Shown here piece by piece: positions 1 to 5,912 of a DNA stretch of 6,330 bases. The number at the start of each line of letters is the position of its first letter. Position 1 is the stretch's first letter. This DNA is from Neomoorella mulderi. GTDB lineage: Bacteria; Bacillota; DSM-521; Neomoorellales; Neomoorellaceae. Both the position numbers and the translations under genes were made by a program. The stretch lies in NCBI GenBank assembly GCA_011375465.1, contig DRZV01000053.1, positions 1 through 6,330 of the forward strand, given 5' to 3'. Under the pieces are notes generated by a model. The model was not told where the DNA came from. It made no database searches and saw nothing but the letters and a program-made list of their open reading frames with translations.

Positions 1-33
1 AGTATAAAAGATGTCTCCCCTTCTCACCAACAT
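1..33 (-). CDS. mazF: MazF/EndoA-type endoribonuclease toxin, N-terminal fragment (runs off the left edge)
   Basis: Only the first 11 codons are inside the window. Read on the minus strand from the ATG at 33-31 they give MLVRRGDIFYT. This matches the start of the MazF/EndoA family, where a basic stretch followed by G-D-[IV]-[FY] forms the first beta strand. The family cleaves single-stranded mRNA at short specific sites and is neutralised by the antitoxin encoded just upstream. The ATG lies two bases after the TAG stop of the antitoxin gene, so the pair is translationally coupled. A GGCGGAG-like ribosome site sits about 11 bases upstream, within the last antitoxin codons. The call rests on the short N-terminus plus position; most of the gene, including catalytic residues, cannot be seen. 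Confidence 0.8.
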   Translation of the reverse strand, partial: MLVRRGDIFYT

Positions 34-35
34 GG

Positions 36-314
36 CTAACTTAACTCCGCCAATTTCTTTTCGTAATACAGCTGGGCTTCGTTTTCCGCTTCCAGCCCTT
101 CTAAAGCTAAGGATAAATTTATGGGCGCCATCTCCTGGTAGCCCCTTTTCATCTGCTCCCTGAGATGCCGCTGCTTGCATTCGTCGACGTAGCGCTGCAT
201 GGCCTCCATTATGAACTGGGTCCTGTTGACCCTCTCGAGGGCCGCCAGCCCATCCACTTCTTCCAAAAGGCTCGCGGGCAAAGTCAACATGATCCGCCGG
301 AAGTTGTCGGACAA
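36..314 (-). CDS. mazE: MazE/EndoAI-type ribbon-helix-helix antitoxin
   Basis: A 92-residue protein that resembles Bacillus EndoAI (about 93 residues) along its length. From the TTG start, about residues 6-13 (RRIMLTLP) form the DNA-contacting beta strand of a ribbon-helix-helix fold. Two helices follow, the second carrying N-R-T-Q-F-I and ending near R-Y-V-D-E. A basic segment with R-G-Y-x-E-M-A-x-I-N-L comes next, then an acidic tail; this is the part that wraps the toxin in the family. The protein should bind MazF and autoregulate the operon. The longest open frame starts at GTG 323, but there AGGGG touches the start codon. The TTG at 314 sits about 6-9 bases from the same AGGGGGTG and gives an N-terminus (M-S-D) like that of EndoAI, so I prefer it; the GTG remains possible. 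The gene follows alr, as in Bacillus. Confidence 0.88.
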   Translation of the reverse strand: MSDNFRRIMLTLPASLLEEVDGLAALERVNRTQFIMEAMQRYVDECKQRHLREQMKRGYQEMAPINLSLALEGLEAENEAQLYYEKKLAELS

Positions 315-363
315 AAGGGGCACCCCCTGTTAAAAATTTTCGGGAGCCGCACTGGACCATAAT

Positions 364-1486
364 TTATATTTCACCCTTGTACACCCTGGCTACCCTGGAC
401 GATATGGAGGTCAAAACTTCGTAGACCATGGTTCCCCTCCAGCACGCCACCTCTTCGGCGGAGATGAACTCCTTCCCCTGCCCCCCCACCAGCACCACCT
501 CTTCCCCCAGCTGGATTTCCGGGAGGGCAGTCACGTCCACCATGCAATGATCCATGCAGACCCGACCCACAACGGGTACCCTCTGGCCCCTTATGAGAAC
601 CTGGGCCTTGTTGGAAAGGTTCCAGGCATACCCATCGGCATATCCCACCGGCAACACTGCCACCCTGGTGGGGGAGCTGGTCTTGAAAGTGCAGCCATAG
701 CTTACGCAGGAACCGGCCGGCAACTCCTTCAGGGATATGATCTGGGTCTTTAAAGTCAAAACAGGTTTTAAATCCAGATCTAGAGAAGCCAGGTCCGGGG
801 AAGGATAATAACCGTAGAGGAGTATCCCCGTCCTCACCAGGTTGAAATGGCTCTGGGGTAGCCTCAAGAGGCCAGCGCTGTTGGCCGCGTGGATCCAGAG
901 AGGAGAGATTAGCCCTCCTCATGAGCCCCAAGGCCTGCTGGAAAGCCTCTATCTGCTTGTGGGTATAAGAGAGATGGGGACCATCGGCCCAGGCCAAGTG
1001 GGTGAACACCCCTTCCAGGCGGAGATAGGGAAGATCCTTCAGCACCGTCCATAACTCCTCCATCTGGCAAGGGAGAAAGCCCAGTCTGCCCATGCCGGTA
1101 TCTATCTTCAAGTGGATGGCCAGGGGAGTCCCCCTCCTGGCCCCCACCCTGTTTAAATCCTCTAATTGCTCCCAGCAAAACACGGTCTGAGAAAAATTTC
1201 CTCGCACCAGCTCTTCCGCATCGGAAGGGGGGGTATAGCCCAGAATGAGTATAGGGGCCGTGATGCTCCTCTGCCTCAATTCCAGGCCCTCTTCCAGGGA
1301 AGCCACGCCCAGCCAGCGGGCCCCCCCTTTTATCGCCGCTGCCGCCACAGCAGGGGCCCCATGGCCATAAGCGTTGGCCTTTACCACCGCCATGATTTCT
1401 GTCCCGGGAGAGAGCCTCTTTTTTATGGTCTTCAGGTTATGGACCAAAGCCTCAAGATCCACTTCTGCCCAGAGCGGTCGGGGCAA
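364..1486 (-). pseudogene. alr: Alanine racemase Alr, split by a frameshift near 896-910
   Basis: PLP enzyme interconverting L- and D-alanine for peptidoglycan. The gene is in two frames. The N-terminal frame (1486 to about 900) has RPLWAEVDLEAL, then VVKANAYGHG with the PLP lysine (codon 1381-1379), and KIDTGMGRLG. The C-terminal frame (about 897 to the TAA at 364-366) has IHAANSAGLL, VRTGILLYG, VSYGCTF with the catalytic tyrosine (codon 699-697), VGYADGY and RVCMDH. The frames join around NLSS|LWIHAANSAG, needing a net +1 (or -2) shift in a CT-rich run. A repaired protein would be about 373 residues, normal for Alr. Without correction, the first frame stays open to 371 and gives a full-length product with a scrambled C-terminus. 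The start is TTG 1486, six bases after a perfect GGAGGTG; the TTG at 1501 has no such site. The start overlaps the end of nnr by 35 bases. A true lesion and a sequencing error are both possible. Confidence 0.85.
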
Positions 1487-3044
1487 CAGCCCCACCTCCA
1501 AGACTTTTAAAGGCTCGGGGAAGGAAATGAAGTATATCTCCTGCTATGAGGGCCTCCTGGCCCAGCTCCTCCGCGGCCAGGTCCCCCGCTGCTCCATGGA
1601 GATAGGCGCCTATGGCAGCGGCCTTGTCCAAGGACATTCCCTGGGCTATGAGCCCGGCTATGATGCCGGTGAGAACATCTCCCGAACCTCCGGTAGCCAT
1701 GCCCGGATTGCCGGTGGGATTTATATAGGCTCTACCGTCGGGGCAGGCTACGACAGTACGCGCCCCCTTCAGGAGCAATACGCAGCGCCATTCCTGGGCA
1801 TAACGCCGGGCTATATTAAGCCTGTCTTCCTGAATCTTGGCTGCGGGGCACCCTATGAGCCTGCCCATCTCTCCAGGGTGGGGGGTCAGCACCATGGGCC
1901 CATGGGGTTGGGACAAGATGCCGGTGTCTGTAGCTAAGGCATTCAGGGCATCGGCATCTACCACCAGGGGTATGGATGCCCTGGGCAGGAGACTTTTTAC
2001 CAGTTCCACCGTCTCCGGATCCCGCCCCAGTCCTGGACCTATGGCCAGCACGCTGAAATTTTCTAATCGTTCCAAGAGGGGATCCAGGGCGCTCCGGCCT
2101 AAAGATCCGCCGGCTGTCTCCGGCAACCCCCAGGTCATGATCTCTGGAGCTCCTGCAGCCACCACCGGCTGACAGCCCCGGGGCACAGCCGCGGTTACCA
2201 GCCCGGCCCCAGCCCTCAGGGCAGCCCTGGCTGTCAAGGTTATGGCCCCTGTAAATCCCGGGGAACCGCCTAGGGCCAGAACATGGCCATAGGTGCCCTT
2301 GTGGCTGGAGGGATCCCTCGGGGGTAAATGCTGGCGGCAAAAGACAGGGGTCAGAAGAGATAGAGTTAATCCCTGTTCTTCCACCAGCTTGTAGGGTATA
2401 CCTATATCAGCTATTTCCAAAGCCCCAGCATAGCTGGCCCCGGGCTCCACCACCAGCCCCAGCTTGGGCAAAGCAAAGGTCACAGTCCAGCGAGCCCTTA
2501 CACAGGGCCCCCACACTTTGCCCGTATCCGCCTCCAGGCCCGAAGGCAGGTCCACGGCCACCACCGGCTTGTCTGAACCGTTTATCCGCTGGATCACCTC
2601 TGCCGCCAGCCCCAGGGCTGCCCCCTTGAACCCGGTCCCGAAAATGGCGTCCACCACCAGGTCAGCGTAGAGGAGGGAGATATCCACCCGCTGCAGATGG
2701 TTCTCCTCGGTAAGGGGATAAAGGCGTCCCCCCATCTTCTGATAGATTTTTAGATTTATCTGAGGGTCTCCCTTCAAGTCCTGGGGGGAACCCAGGAGGA
2801 AGACCTTGACTTCGCTCCCCTGATTCAACAGGTGGCGGGCCACCACTATACCGTCGCCGCCGTTGTTCCCCTTCCCGCAGAATACCGCCACCCGCCGTCC
2901 TGCCAAGAAATTGTGGAAATACCTCTTTATAGACTCGAAAACCCTAAGCCCGGCATTTTCCATCAGAACTATACTGGGTATACCGAACTGGCTCTCCGCC
3001 AGCCGGTCCAGCCGGCCCATCTCCTCTGCAGTTACCACATACAT
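1452..3044 (-). CDS. nnr: Bifunctional NAD(P)HX epimerase / ADP-dependent NAD(P)HX dehydratase (YjeF-type fusion)
   Basis: A metabolite-repair enzyme of 530 residues that returns hydrated NADH and NADPH to the active cofactors. The N-terminal YjeF_N epimerase half (about 1-220) shows VTAEEMGRLD, MENAG, CGKGNNGGDG (about 56-65), DAIFGTG and DLPSGLEADTG. The C-terminal ribokinase-like dehydratase half (about 240-515) shows KGTYGHVLALGGS, RAGAGLVT, GPGLGRD, VVDADALNAL, LTPHPGEMGRL, LLKGA and NPGMATGGSGDVLTGIIAG, whose GSGD aspartate is the expected catalytic residue. The fusion is the usual bacterial form and looks intact. The frame opens at GTG 3053, but the ATG at 3044 lies eight bases from AAGGGG and gives M-Y-V-V-T-A-E-E-M, the family's normal start. 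The last 15 or so residues (from G-G-G-A-V-A) extend past the conserved domain and overlap alr. The start follows acpS by 12 bases. Confidence 0.95.
   Translation of the reverse strand: MYVVTAEEMGRLDRLAESQFGIPSIVLMENAGLRVFESIKRYFHNFLAGRRVAVFCGKGNNGGDGIVVARHLLNQGSEVKVFLLGSPQDLKGDPQINLKIYQKMGGRLYPLTEENHLQRVDISLLYADLVVDAIFGTGFKGAALGLAAEVIQRINGSDKPVVAVDLPSGLEADTGKVWGPCVRARWTVTFALPKLGLVVEPGASYAGALEIADIGIPYKLVEEQGLTLSLLTPVFCRQHLPPRDPSSHKGTYGHVLALGGSPGFTGAITLTARAALRAGAGLVTAAVPRGCQPVVAAGAPEIMTWGLPETAGGSLGRSALDPLLERLENFSVLAIGPGLGRDPETVELVKSLLPRASIPLVVDADALNALATDTGILSQPHGPMVLTPHPGEMGRLIGCPAAKIQEDRLNIARRYAQEWRCVLLLKGARTVVACPDGRAYINPTGNPGMATGGSGDVLTGIIAGLIAQGMSLDKAAAIGAYLHGAAGDLAAEELGQEALIAGDILHFLPRAFKSLGGGAVAPTALGRSGS
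1493..1499 (-). promoter_or_regulatory. Shine-Dalgarno of alr (decides the TTG start)
   Basis: Minus-strand GGAGGTG, then a six-base spacer and the TTG at 1486-1484. The protein then begins M-P-R-P-L-W-A-E-V-D, the usual Alr beginning. The upstream in-frame TTG at 1501 would place this site inside the coding sequence. Confidence 0.75.
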
Positions 3045-3056
3045 TTTCCTCACCCC

Positions 3057-3434
3057 TTAAAGACCCTCTGCCCAAGCCCAAGCCACGGCTACGGCATAGC
3101 TGCGGCAGTGACTCAAGCTGACGATAACCCGCTCCACCCCCAGCCTTTCAGCCCTGATCTGGGCCCGGCCCTGTAGGCGCACCTGGGGCTGCCCCTGACC
3201 ATCGCCCAAAATCTCGATTTCCTGAAAGGAACAGGAATAAAGGCCTAGACCCAGGGACTTCATCACCGCCTCTTTAGCGGCGAAGCGGGCTGCCAGGGAG
3301 GCCCCAGGCCGCTTCTTTTTACGGCAGTAATCTATTTCCTCCAGGGTGAAAATCCTGTGCAGGAGCCGGGGGTGCCTCTTCAGGGCCCTCTCCACCCGGG
3401 CTATCTCTATGATGTCTATCCCTATCCCCTTCAT
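3057..3434 (-). CDS. acpS: Holo-[acyl-carrier-protein] synthase AcpS
   Basis: Transfers 4'-phosphopantetheine from coenzyme A to the serine of apo-ACP, switching on fatty acid synthesis. At 125 residues it is the normal single-domain AcpS length. The N-terminal GIGIDIIEI carries the Mg-binding Asp (D7). RFAAKEAVMKSLG carries the second metal ligand (E55). The C-terminal SLSHCRSYAVAVA is the last conserved block. The open frame begins at ATG 3440, but AAGGGAG at 3447-3441 touches that codon. The ATG at 3434 lies six bases from the same site and gives M-K-G-I-G-I-D, as in relatives, so it is preferred. acpS heads the acpS-nnr-alr-mazEF cluster. The 68-base gap upstream to the EamA gene shows no clear promoter or terminator. 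Confidence 0.95.
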   Translation of the reverse strand: MKGIGIDIIEIARVERALKRHPRLLHRIFTLEEIDYCRKKKRPGASLAARFAAKEAVMKSLGLGLYSCSFQEIEILGDGQGQPQVRLQGRAQIRAERLGVERVIVSLSHCRSYAVAVAWAWAEGL

Positions 3435-3440
3435 ACCCAT

Positions 3441-3447
3441 CTCCCTT
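3441..3447 (-). promoter_or_regulatory. Shine-Dalgarno of acpS (decides the ATG at 3434)
   Basis: Minus-strand AAGGGAG directly abuts the ATG at 3440 and is six bases from the ATG at 3434. Only the second is at normal spacing. Confidence 0.65.
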
Positions 3448-3502
3448 GAACTTATTCGGCAATCCCAGGAAAAAACCTCCCTGTTGTTACTGGAAATATT
3501 TA

Positions 3503-3925
3503 CTAAGAAGTGTACACTAGATATATCCCGGCCACGATCAGGAAGCTGCCCGTCACCTGTCCCCAGCTCAGCTTTTCTCCCAGCAGGAGGACTGCCAGGA
3601 GCAAACCCATGAGGGGATAGGTGGCTGAAAGGGGGATAACTGCGGTTAAAGGTCCAGCTTTTAGAGCATTATAGTAGGCCCACTGGCCGATTATGGCCCC
3701 TAGAATCCCCTCACCGGCCAATAATAGCCAAGTGCGGGGTTCTATGCTCTTCAACTGGCTCAAGTGACCGGTACAGGCCCCCCATCCCAGCAATATAAAA
3801 AAGACTATGATGCTGCGGATCAAGAGGGCGCTCAAAGGCGCACTTTTGGCCAACCCCAGCTTGGCGGCCAGGGGAGCTATCCCCCAGCAAAATACAGCCA
3901 ATAAAATCCAAAAAAACCAGCTCAT
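3503..3925 (-). CDS. Half-size EamA/DMT-family membrane transporter-like protein
   Basis: A 140-residue very hydrophobic protein with about five predicted membrane spans: residues 3-22, 31-50, 66-85, 92-115 and 120-139. The C-terminal part has the pattern of an EamA domain: P-L-S-A-T-Y-P-L-M in the fourth span, then L-L-G-E-K-L-S-W-G-Q and a last span of the form G-x-x-L-I-V-A-G-I-Y-L-V. Full-length EamA transporters carry two such domains in about 280-300 residues, so this is a single-domain member and probably works as a dimer. The substrate cannot be inferred. The ATG at 3925 is chosen over 3940 because GGGGAGG ends six bases before it, inside the last codons of rsuA. One base separates it from the rsuA stop, so the two are translationally coupled. 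No second half is found next to it: acpS follows. Confidence 0.85.
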   Translation of the reverse strand: MSWFFWILLAVFCWGIAPLAAKLGLAKSAPLSALLIRSIIVFFILLGWGACTGHLSQLKSIEPRTWLLLAGEGILGAIIGQWAYYNALKAGPLTAVIPLSATYPLMGLLLAVLLLGEKLSWGQVTGSFLIVAGIYLVYTS

Positions 3926-3926
3926 C

Positions 3927-4664
3927 CTAAACCTCCCCATCCAGCTTTACGCTCCTCTTCAGGGCTTCGATCTCCTTTTCCTCCAATTCCCTTCCCTCTC
4001 CCAAGGGAAGTCCTTCCAGCTTCAAGGGCCCCAGGCCTGTTCTTTTTAAATATAGCACCTCGTGCCCCAGGGCCGCCATCATCCTCTTCACCTGATGATA
4101 TTTGCCTTCATAGAGGGTCAATTCCACCAAGGATCTCTCTCCAGCCTCCAGAATCTCCATCTTTCCGGGCAATGTCCGGTAACCGTCTTCGAGGAGGACC
4201 CCCTCTTCTATCTTCTTCCGGCTAACTTCCTCCACCCGTCCCCTCACCAAAACCTGATAGGTTTTGGGGATCCTGTATTTGGGGCTCAAAAGCCTGTGGG
4301 CCAGCACCCCGTCGGTGGTCAGCAGGAGCAGGCCTTCCGCGTTCCTATCCAAGCGGCCTACGGGGAAAAGATCTCTTCTGCGCCACTGGGGAGGCAAAAG
4401 CTCCAGGACCACAGGGTGGAACCTGTCTTCGGTGGCAGAGACAAATCCCTGGGGCTTATTGAGCAGGATATATAGATGGGGCCTGTAATCCAGCCTTTCC
4501 CCGTCCACCTCCACCCTATCCCTTTCCGGATCTATATGAAAACCGGGGTCGGTGACCGGTTCTCCCCCCACCTTTACCCTGCCTTCCTTAATCATTTTTT
4601 TCACTTCCTTGCGGGTTCCCCAACCCAGGCGGGCCAAAAACCAGTCCAAACGCTTCTCAGCCAT
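3927..4664 (-). CDS. rsuA: RsuA-family pseudouridine synthase (16S rRNA, probably position 516)
   Basis: A 245-residue enzyme of the RsuA/RluB/E/F family, which isomerises uridine to pseudouridine in rRNA. An N-terminal S4 RNA-binding domain (about 1-60: RLDWFLARLG, R-K-E-V-K-K-M-I-K-E-G-R-V-K-V) is followed by the catalytic domain. LLNKPQGFVSATED is near 67-80, and GRLDRNAEGLLLLTTDG (about 103-119) carries the catalytic Asp D106. YRIPKTYQV and EGKYHQVKRMMAALGHEV follow. The Y-H-Q-V-K-R-M form and the P-K-T-Y block fit RsuA better than RluB, which has R-N-R-E-V-R-R. The site assignment is therefore by similarity only. The ATG at 4664 has AAGGG seven bases upstream and overlaps the truD stop by eight bases. 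Two pseudouridine synthases thus sit in one transcription unit. Confidence 0.93.
   Translation of the reverse strand: MAEKRLDWFLARLGWGTRKEVKKMIKEGRVKVGGEPVTDPGFHIDPERDRVEVDGERLDYRPHLYILLNKPQGFVSATEDRFHPVVLELLPPQWRRRDLFPVGRLDRNAEGLLLLTTDGVLAHRLLSPKYRIPKTYQVLVRGRVEEVSRKKIEEGVLLEDGYRTLPGKMEILEAGERSLVELTLYEGKYHQVKRMMAALGHEVLYLKRTGLGPLKLEGLPLGEGRELEEKEIEALKRSVKLDGEV
3932..3938 (-). promoter_or_regulatory. Shine-Dalgarno of the EamA-like gene, embedded in the end of rsuA
   Basis: Minus-strand GGGGAGG, six bases from the ATG at 3925. The longer start at 3940 would put it inside the coding region. Confidence 0.7.
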
Positions 4665-5844
4665 TTCCTGTCCCTTCCCCTCTTAAGGCTATGGAGAGCC
4701 TTTTTGTGAGCATGGTGGCGTAGCTGCCCGGCGGCAATTTAAAAGAGAGGAGCGCCTTTTCCCTCTGGCTGTAGATCTCGTCTGCTCCCAGTAAGGTGAA
4801 GCTCAGATCCCTAGGAATCACCACTGCTTTCCTGGGGGTCGATTTAAAAAAGGCCTGCCTTATCTTACGGAGATTAAAGGAGCTCCTCTTTAAACCCCTC
4901 TCTTCTAAGATCGTCCGGAACAATCTCTCCGTCAATGCGTCGGGAAATTTCATACGGCTGGCGGCTAAGGGTAGTTCCAGCGGAAGCAGATATTCCCGTA
5001 CCTCTGACTTAAGGAGGCGGTAGAACAAGTAGGGCCCCACTTTTCCGGGGACGGGGATCAGGTCCAGTCCCAAACTCTGGAGGAGACGGGACAGCAGCTG
5101 GTTGAAAAGATAGGCCTGGTAGGCGGAAAAAAACAGCGACAGCTCATCTTTGGGGATAAGGCGCAGGGCTTCTATATAGGCCTTGGGATTTTTAGATAAC
5201 AGGCTGAAAATCTTCTTTTCCATGGTGGTCTTGGCCCGGCTTAAACATAGGGACCAGTTGCCCCAGTTCTGCCGGAAAAAGAGCTTGCGCTCCTTAGCTT
5301 CCCTCTTCTCTTCGGGATAAATGCCAGTAAGATAGATCTGCAGAGCGCCGTTGTACTGGCGTTTCAGCAACCTCTCTGCCATGAACCCCATTTCCCGATC
5401 ATAGGAGCCGAAGCGCTGGTCGTCGAAATAGTTGGGAAAACCTGAGTCTAAAACTTCAGGGATCTGCTCCTGGATTTTTTCCCCTTCCCCCGGAAGGAGG
5501 GCCCGCAACACTATGCTGAATTCATTGCCTTCCAGAAGATCCGGCCCCATAGGCCGATCCATGAAGCCCATGGAGGTGAGGGAATACCCTTTTTTCCTGA
5601 GGGAAAGATCCTTTTCCCCCTTAAAGGTTACGTATTGAAAAGTGTGGGCATGGCGATCCTTTAAGCCCCCATAGGAAAAGAGCCGGTAAGGGACTCCCTG
5701 GGCCCGGGCGATGCGCAGCAGGGCGTCCACCGTGTTCCAGCCCTTTTTCTCTAAAAGATAAACCCTGTAGGGGCCCCTTTCCACCAGGGGAAGCCGGGCC
5801 ATTTCCTTAACCACAAAGTCCTCCGGTAGAACCTTGATTTTCAT
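4657..5844 (-). CDS. truD: tRNA pseudouridine(13) synthase TruD
   Basis: A 395-residue protein of the TruD family, which makes pseudouridine at position 13 in the D-stem of certain tRNAs. EDFVVKE at residues 8-14 is the family's N-terminal signature. GGLKDRHAHTFQ (about 59-70) carries the catalytic Asp D63. PNYFDDQRFG at 137-146 is the diagnostic N-x-F-x-x-Q-R-F-G block. The insertion TRUD domain lies about 150-330, with SAYQAYLFNQLL as the counterpart of the family's S-x-x-x-x-x-x-F-N motif. The length lies between the E. coli protein (about 350) and the longest archaeal members. The open frame starts at ATG 5865, but ATG 5844 has GGAG eight bases upstream and gives M-K-I-K-V-L-P-E-D-F. It heads the minus-strand block and probably sets transcription of rsuA and beyond. 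TruD is patchy among Firmicutes (general knowledge, not tested here). Confidence 0.93.
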   Translation of the reverse strand: MKIKVLPEDFVVKEMARLPLVERGPYRVYLLEKKGWNTVDALLRIARAQGVPYRLFSYGGLKDRHAHTFQYVTFKGEKDLSLRKKGYSLTSMGFMDRPMGPDLLEGNEFSIVLRALLPGEGEKIQEQIPEVLDSGFPNYFDDQRFGSYDREMGFMAERLLKRQYNGALQIYLTGIYPEEKREAKERKLFFRQNWGNWSLCLSRAKTTMEKKIFSLLSKNPKAYIEALRLIPKDELSLFFSAYQAYLFNQLLSRLLQSLGLDLIPVPGKVGPYLFYRLLKSEVREYLLPLELPLAASRMKFPDALTERLFRTILEERGLKRSSFNLRKIRQAFFKSTPRKAVVIPRDLSFTLLGADEIYSQREKALLSFKLPPGSYATMLTKRLSIALRGEGTGNG

Positions 5845-5852
5845 CGCCACCG

Positions 5853-5856
5853 CTCC
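5853..5856 (-). promoter_or_regulatory. Shine-Dalgarno of truD
   Basis: Minus-strand GGAG, eight bases before the ATG at 5844. The alternative ATG at 5865 has only GGCGGG directly touching it. Confidence 0.5.
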
Positions 5857-5858
5857 AA

Positions 5859-5887
5859 TTGCCATCCCGCCTTTTATGTTTTAGACT
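5859..5887 (+). promoter_or_regulatory. Candidate sigma-A-type promoter for the tusA-family gene
   Basis: On the plus strand, TTGCCA (5859-5864), a 17-base spacer and TAGACT (5882-5887), five and four of six matches. RNA would start near 5894, just before the AAGGGG ribosome site at 5899-5904. It overlaps the candidate truD promoter on the other strand, and its -35 lies between the two possible truD starts. Confidence 0.4.
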
Positions 5888-5900
5888 TATATAAAAACAA
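5873..5900 (-). promoter_or_regulatory. Candidate sigma-A-type promoter for the truD operon
   Basis: On the minus strand, TTGTTT (5900-5895), a 16-base spacer and CATAAA (5878-5873). The matches to TTGACA and TATAAT are three and four of six, so this is weak by sequence. Its support is position: it lies in the AT-rich divergent gap and would start RNA near 5866, leaving a leader of about 20 bases before the ATG at 5844. Confidence 0.35.
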
Positions 5901-5904
5901 GGGG
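5899..5904 (+). promoter_or_regulatory. Shine-Dalgarno of the tusA-family gene
   Basis: AAGGGG followed by an eight-base spacer to the GTG at 5913, which supports that non-ATG start. Confidence 0.6.
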
Positions 5905-5912
5905 CTGTTCCG

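Noticed and set aside
890..915. Programmed frameshift in alr
   Set aside because: The needed shift is +1 or -2, there is no prfB-like stop-codon slip site or rare-codon hungry site, and alr is not known to use recoding. A slippage mutation or sequence error is simpler.
1374..1937. Plus-strand open frame of 187 codons
   Set aside because: It is antisense to nnr and alr, has no recognisable domain and no good ribosome site. The nnr motifs on the other strand explain the region.
1816..2340. Second minus-strand frame of 174 codons inside nnr
   Set aside because: Gly/Arg/Pro-rich shadow of the nnr frame. The true frame carries all dehydratase motifs without a break.
3441..3502. Possible terminator or promoter between the EamA gene and acpS
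   Set aside because: The minus strand has CAGG-GAGGTTTTTT-CCTG, but the stem is only four pairs and no T-run follows. No paired -35/-10 boxes stand out.
4062..4475. Plus-strand open frame opposite rsuA
   Set aside because: Antisense shadow of a well-conserved gene, with no family resemblance.
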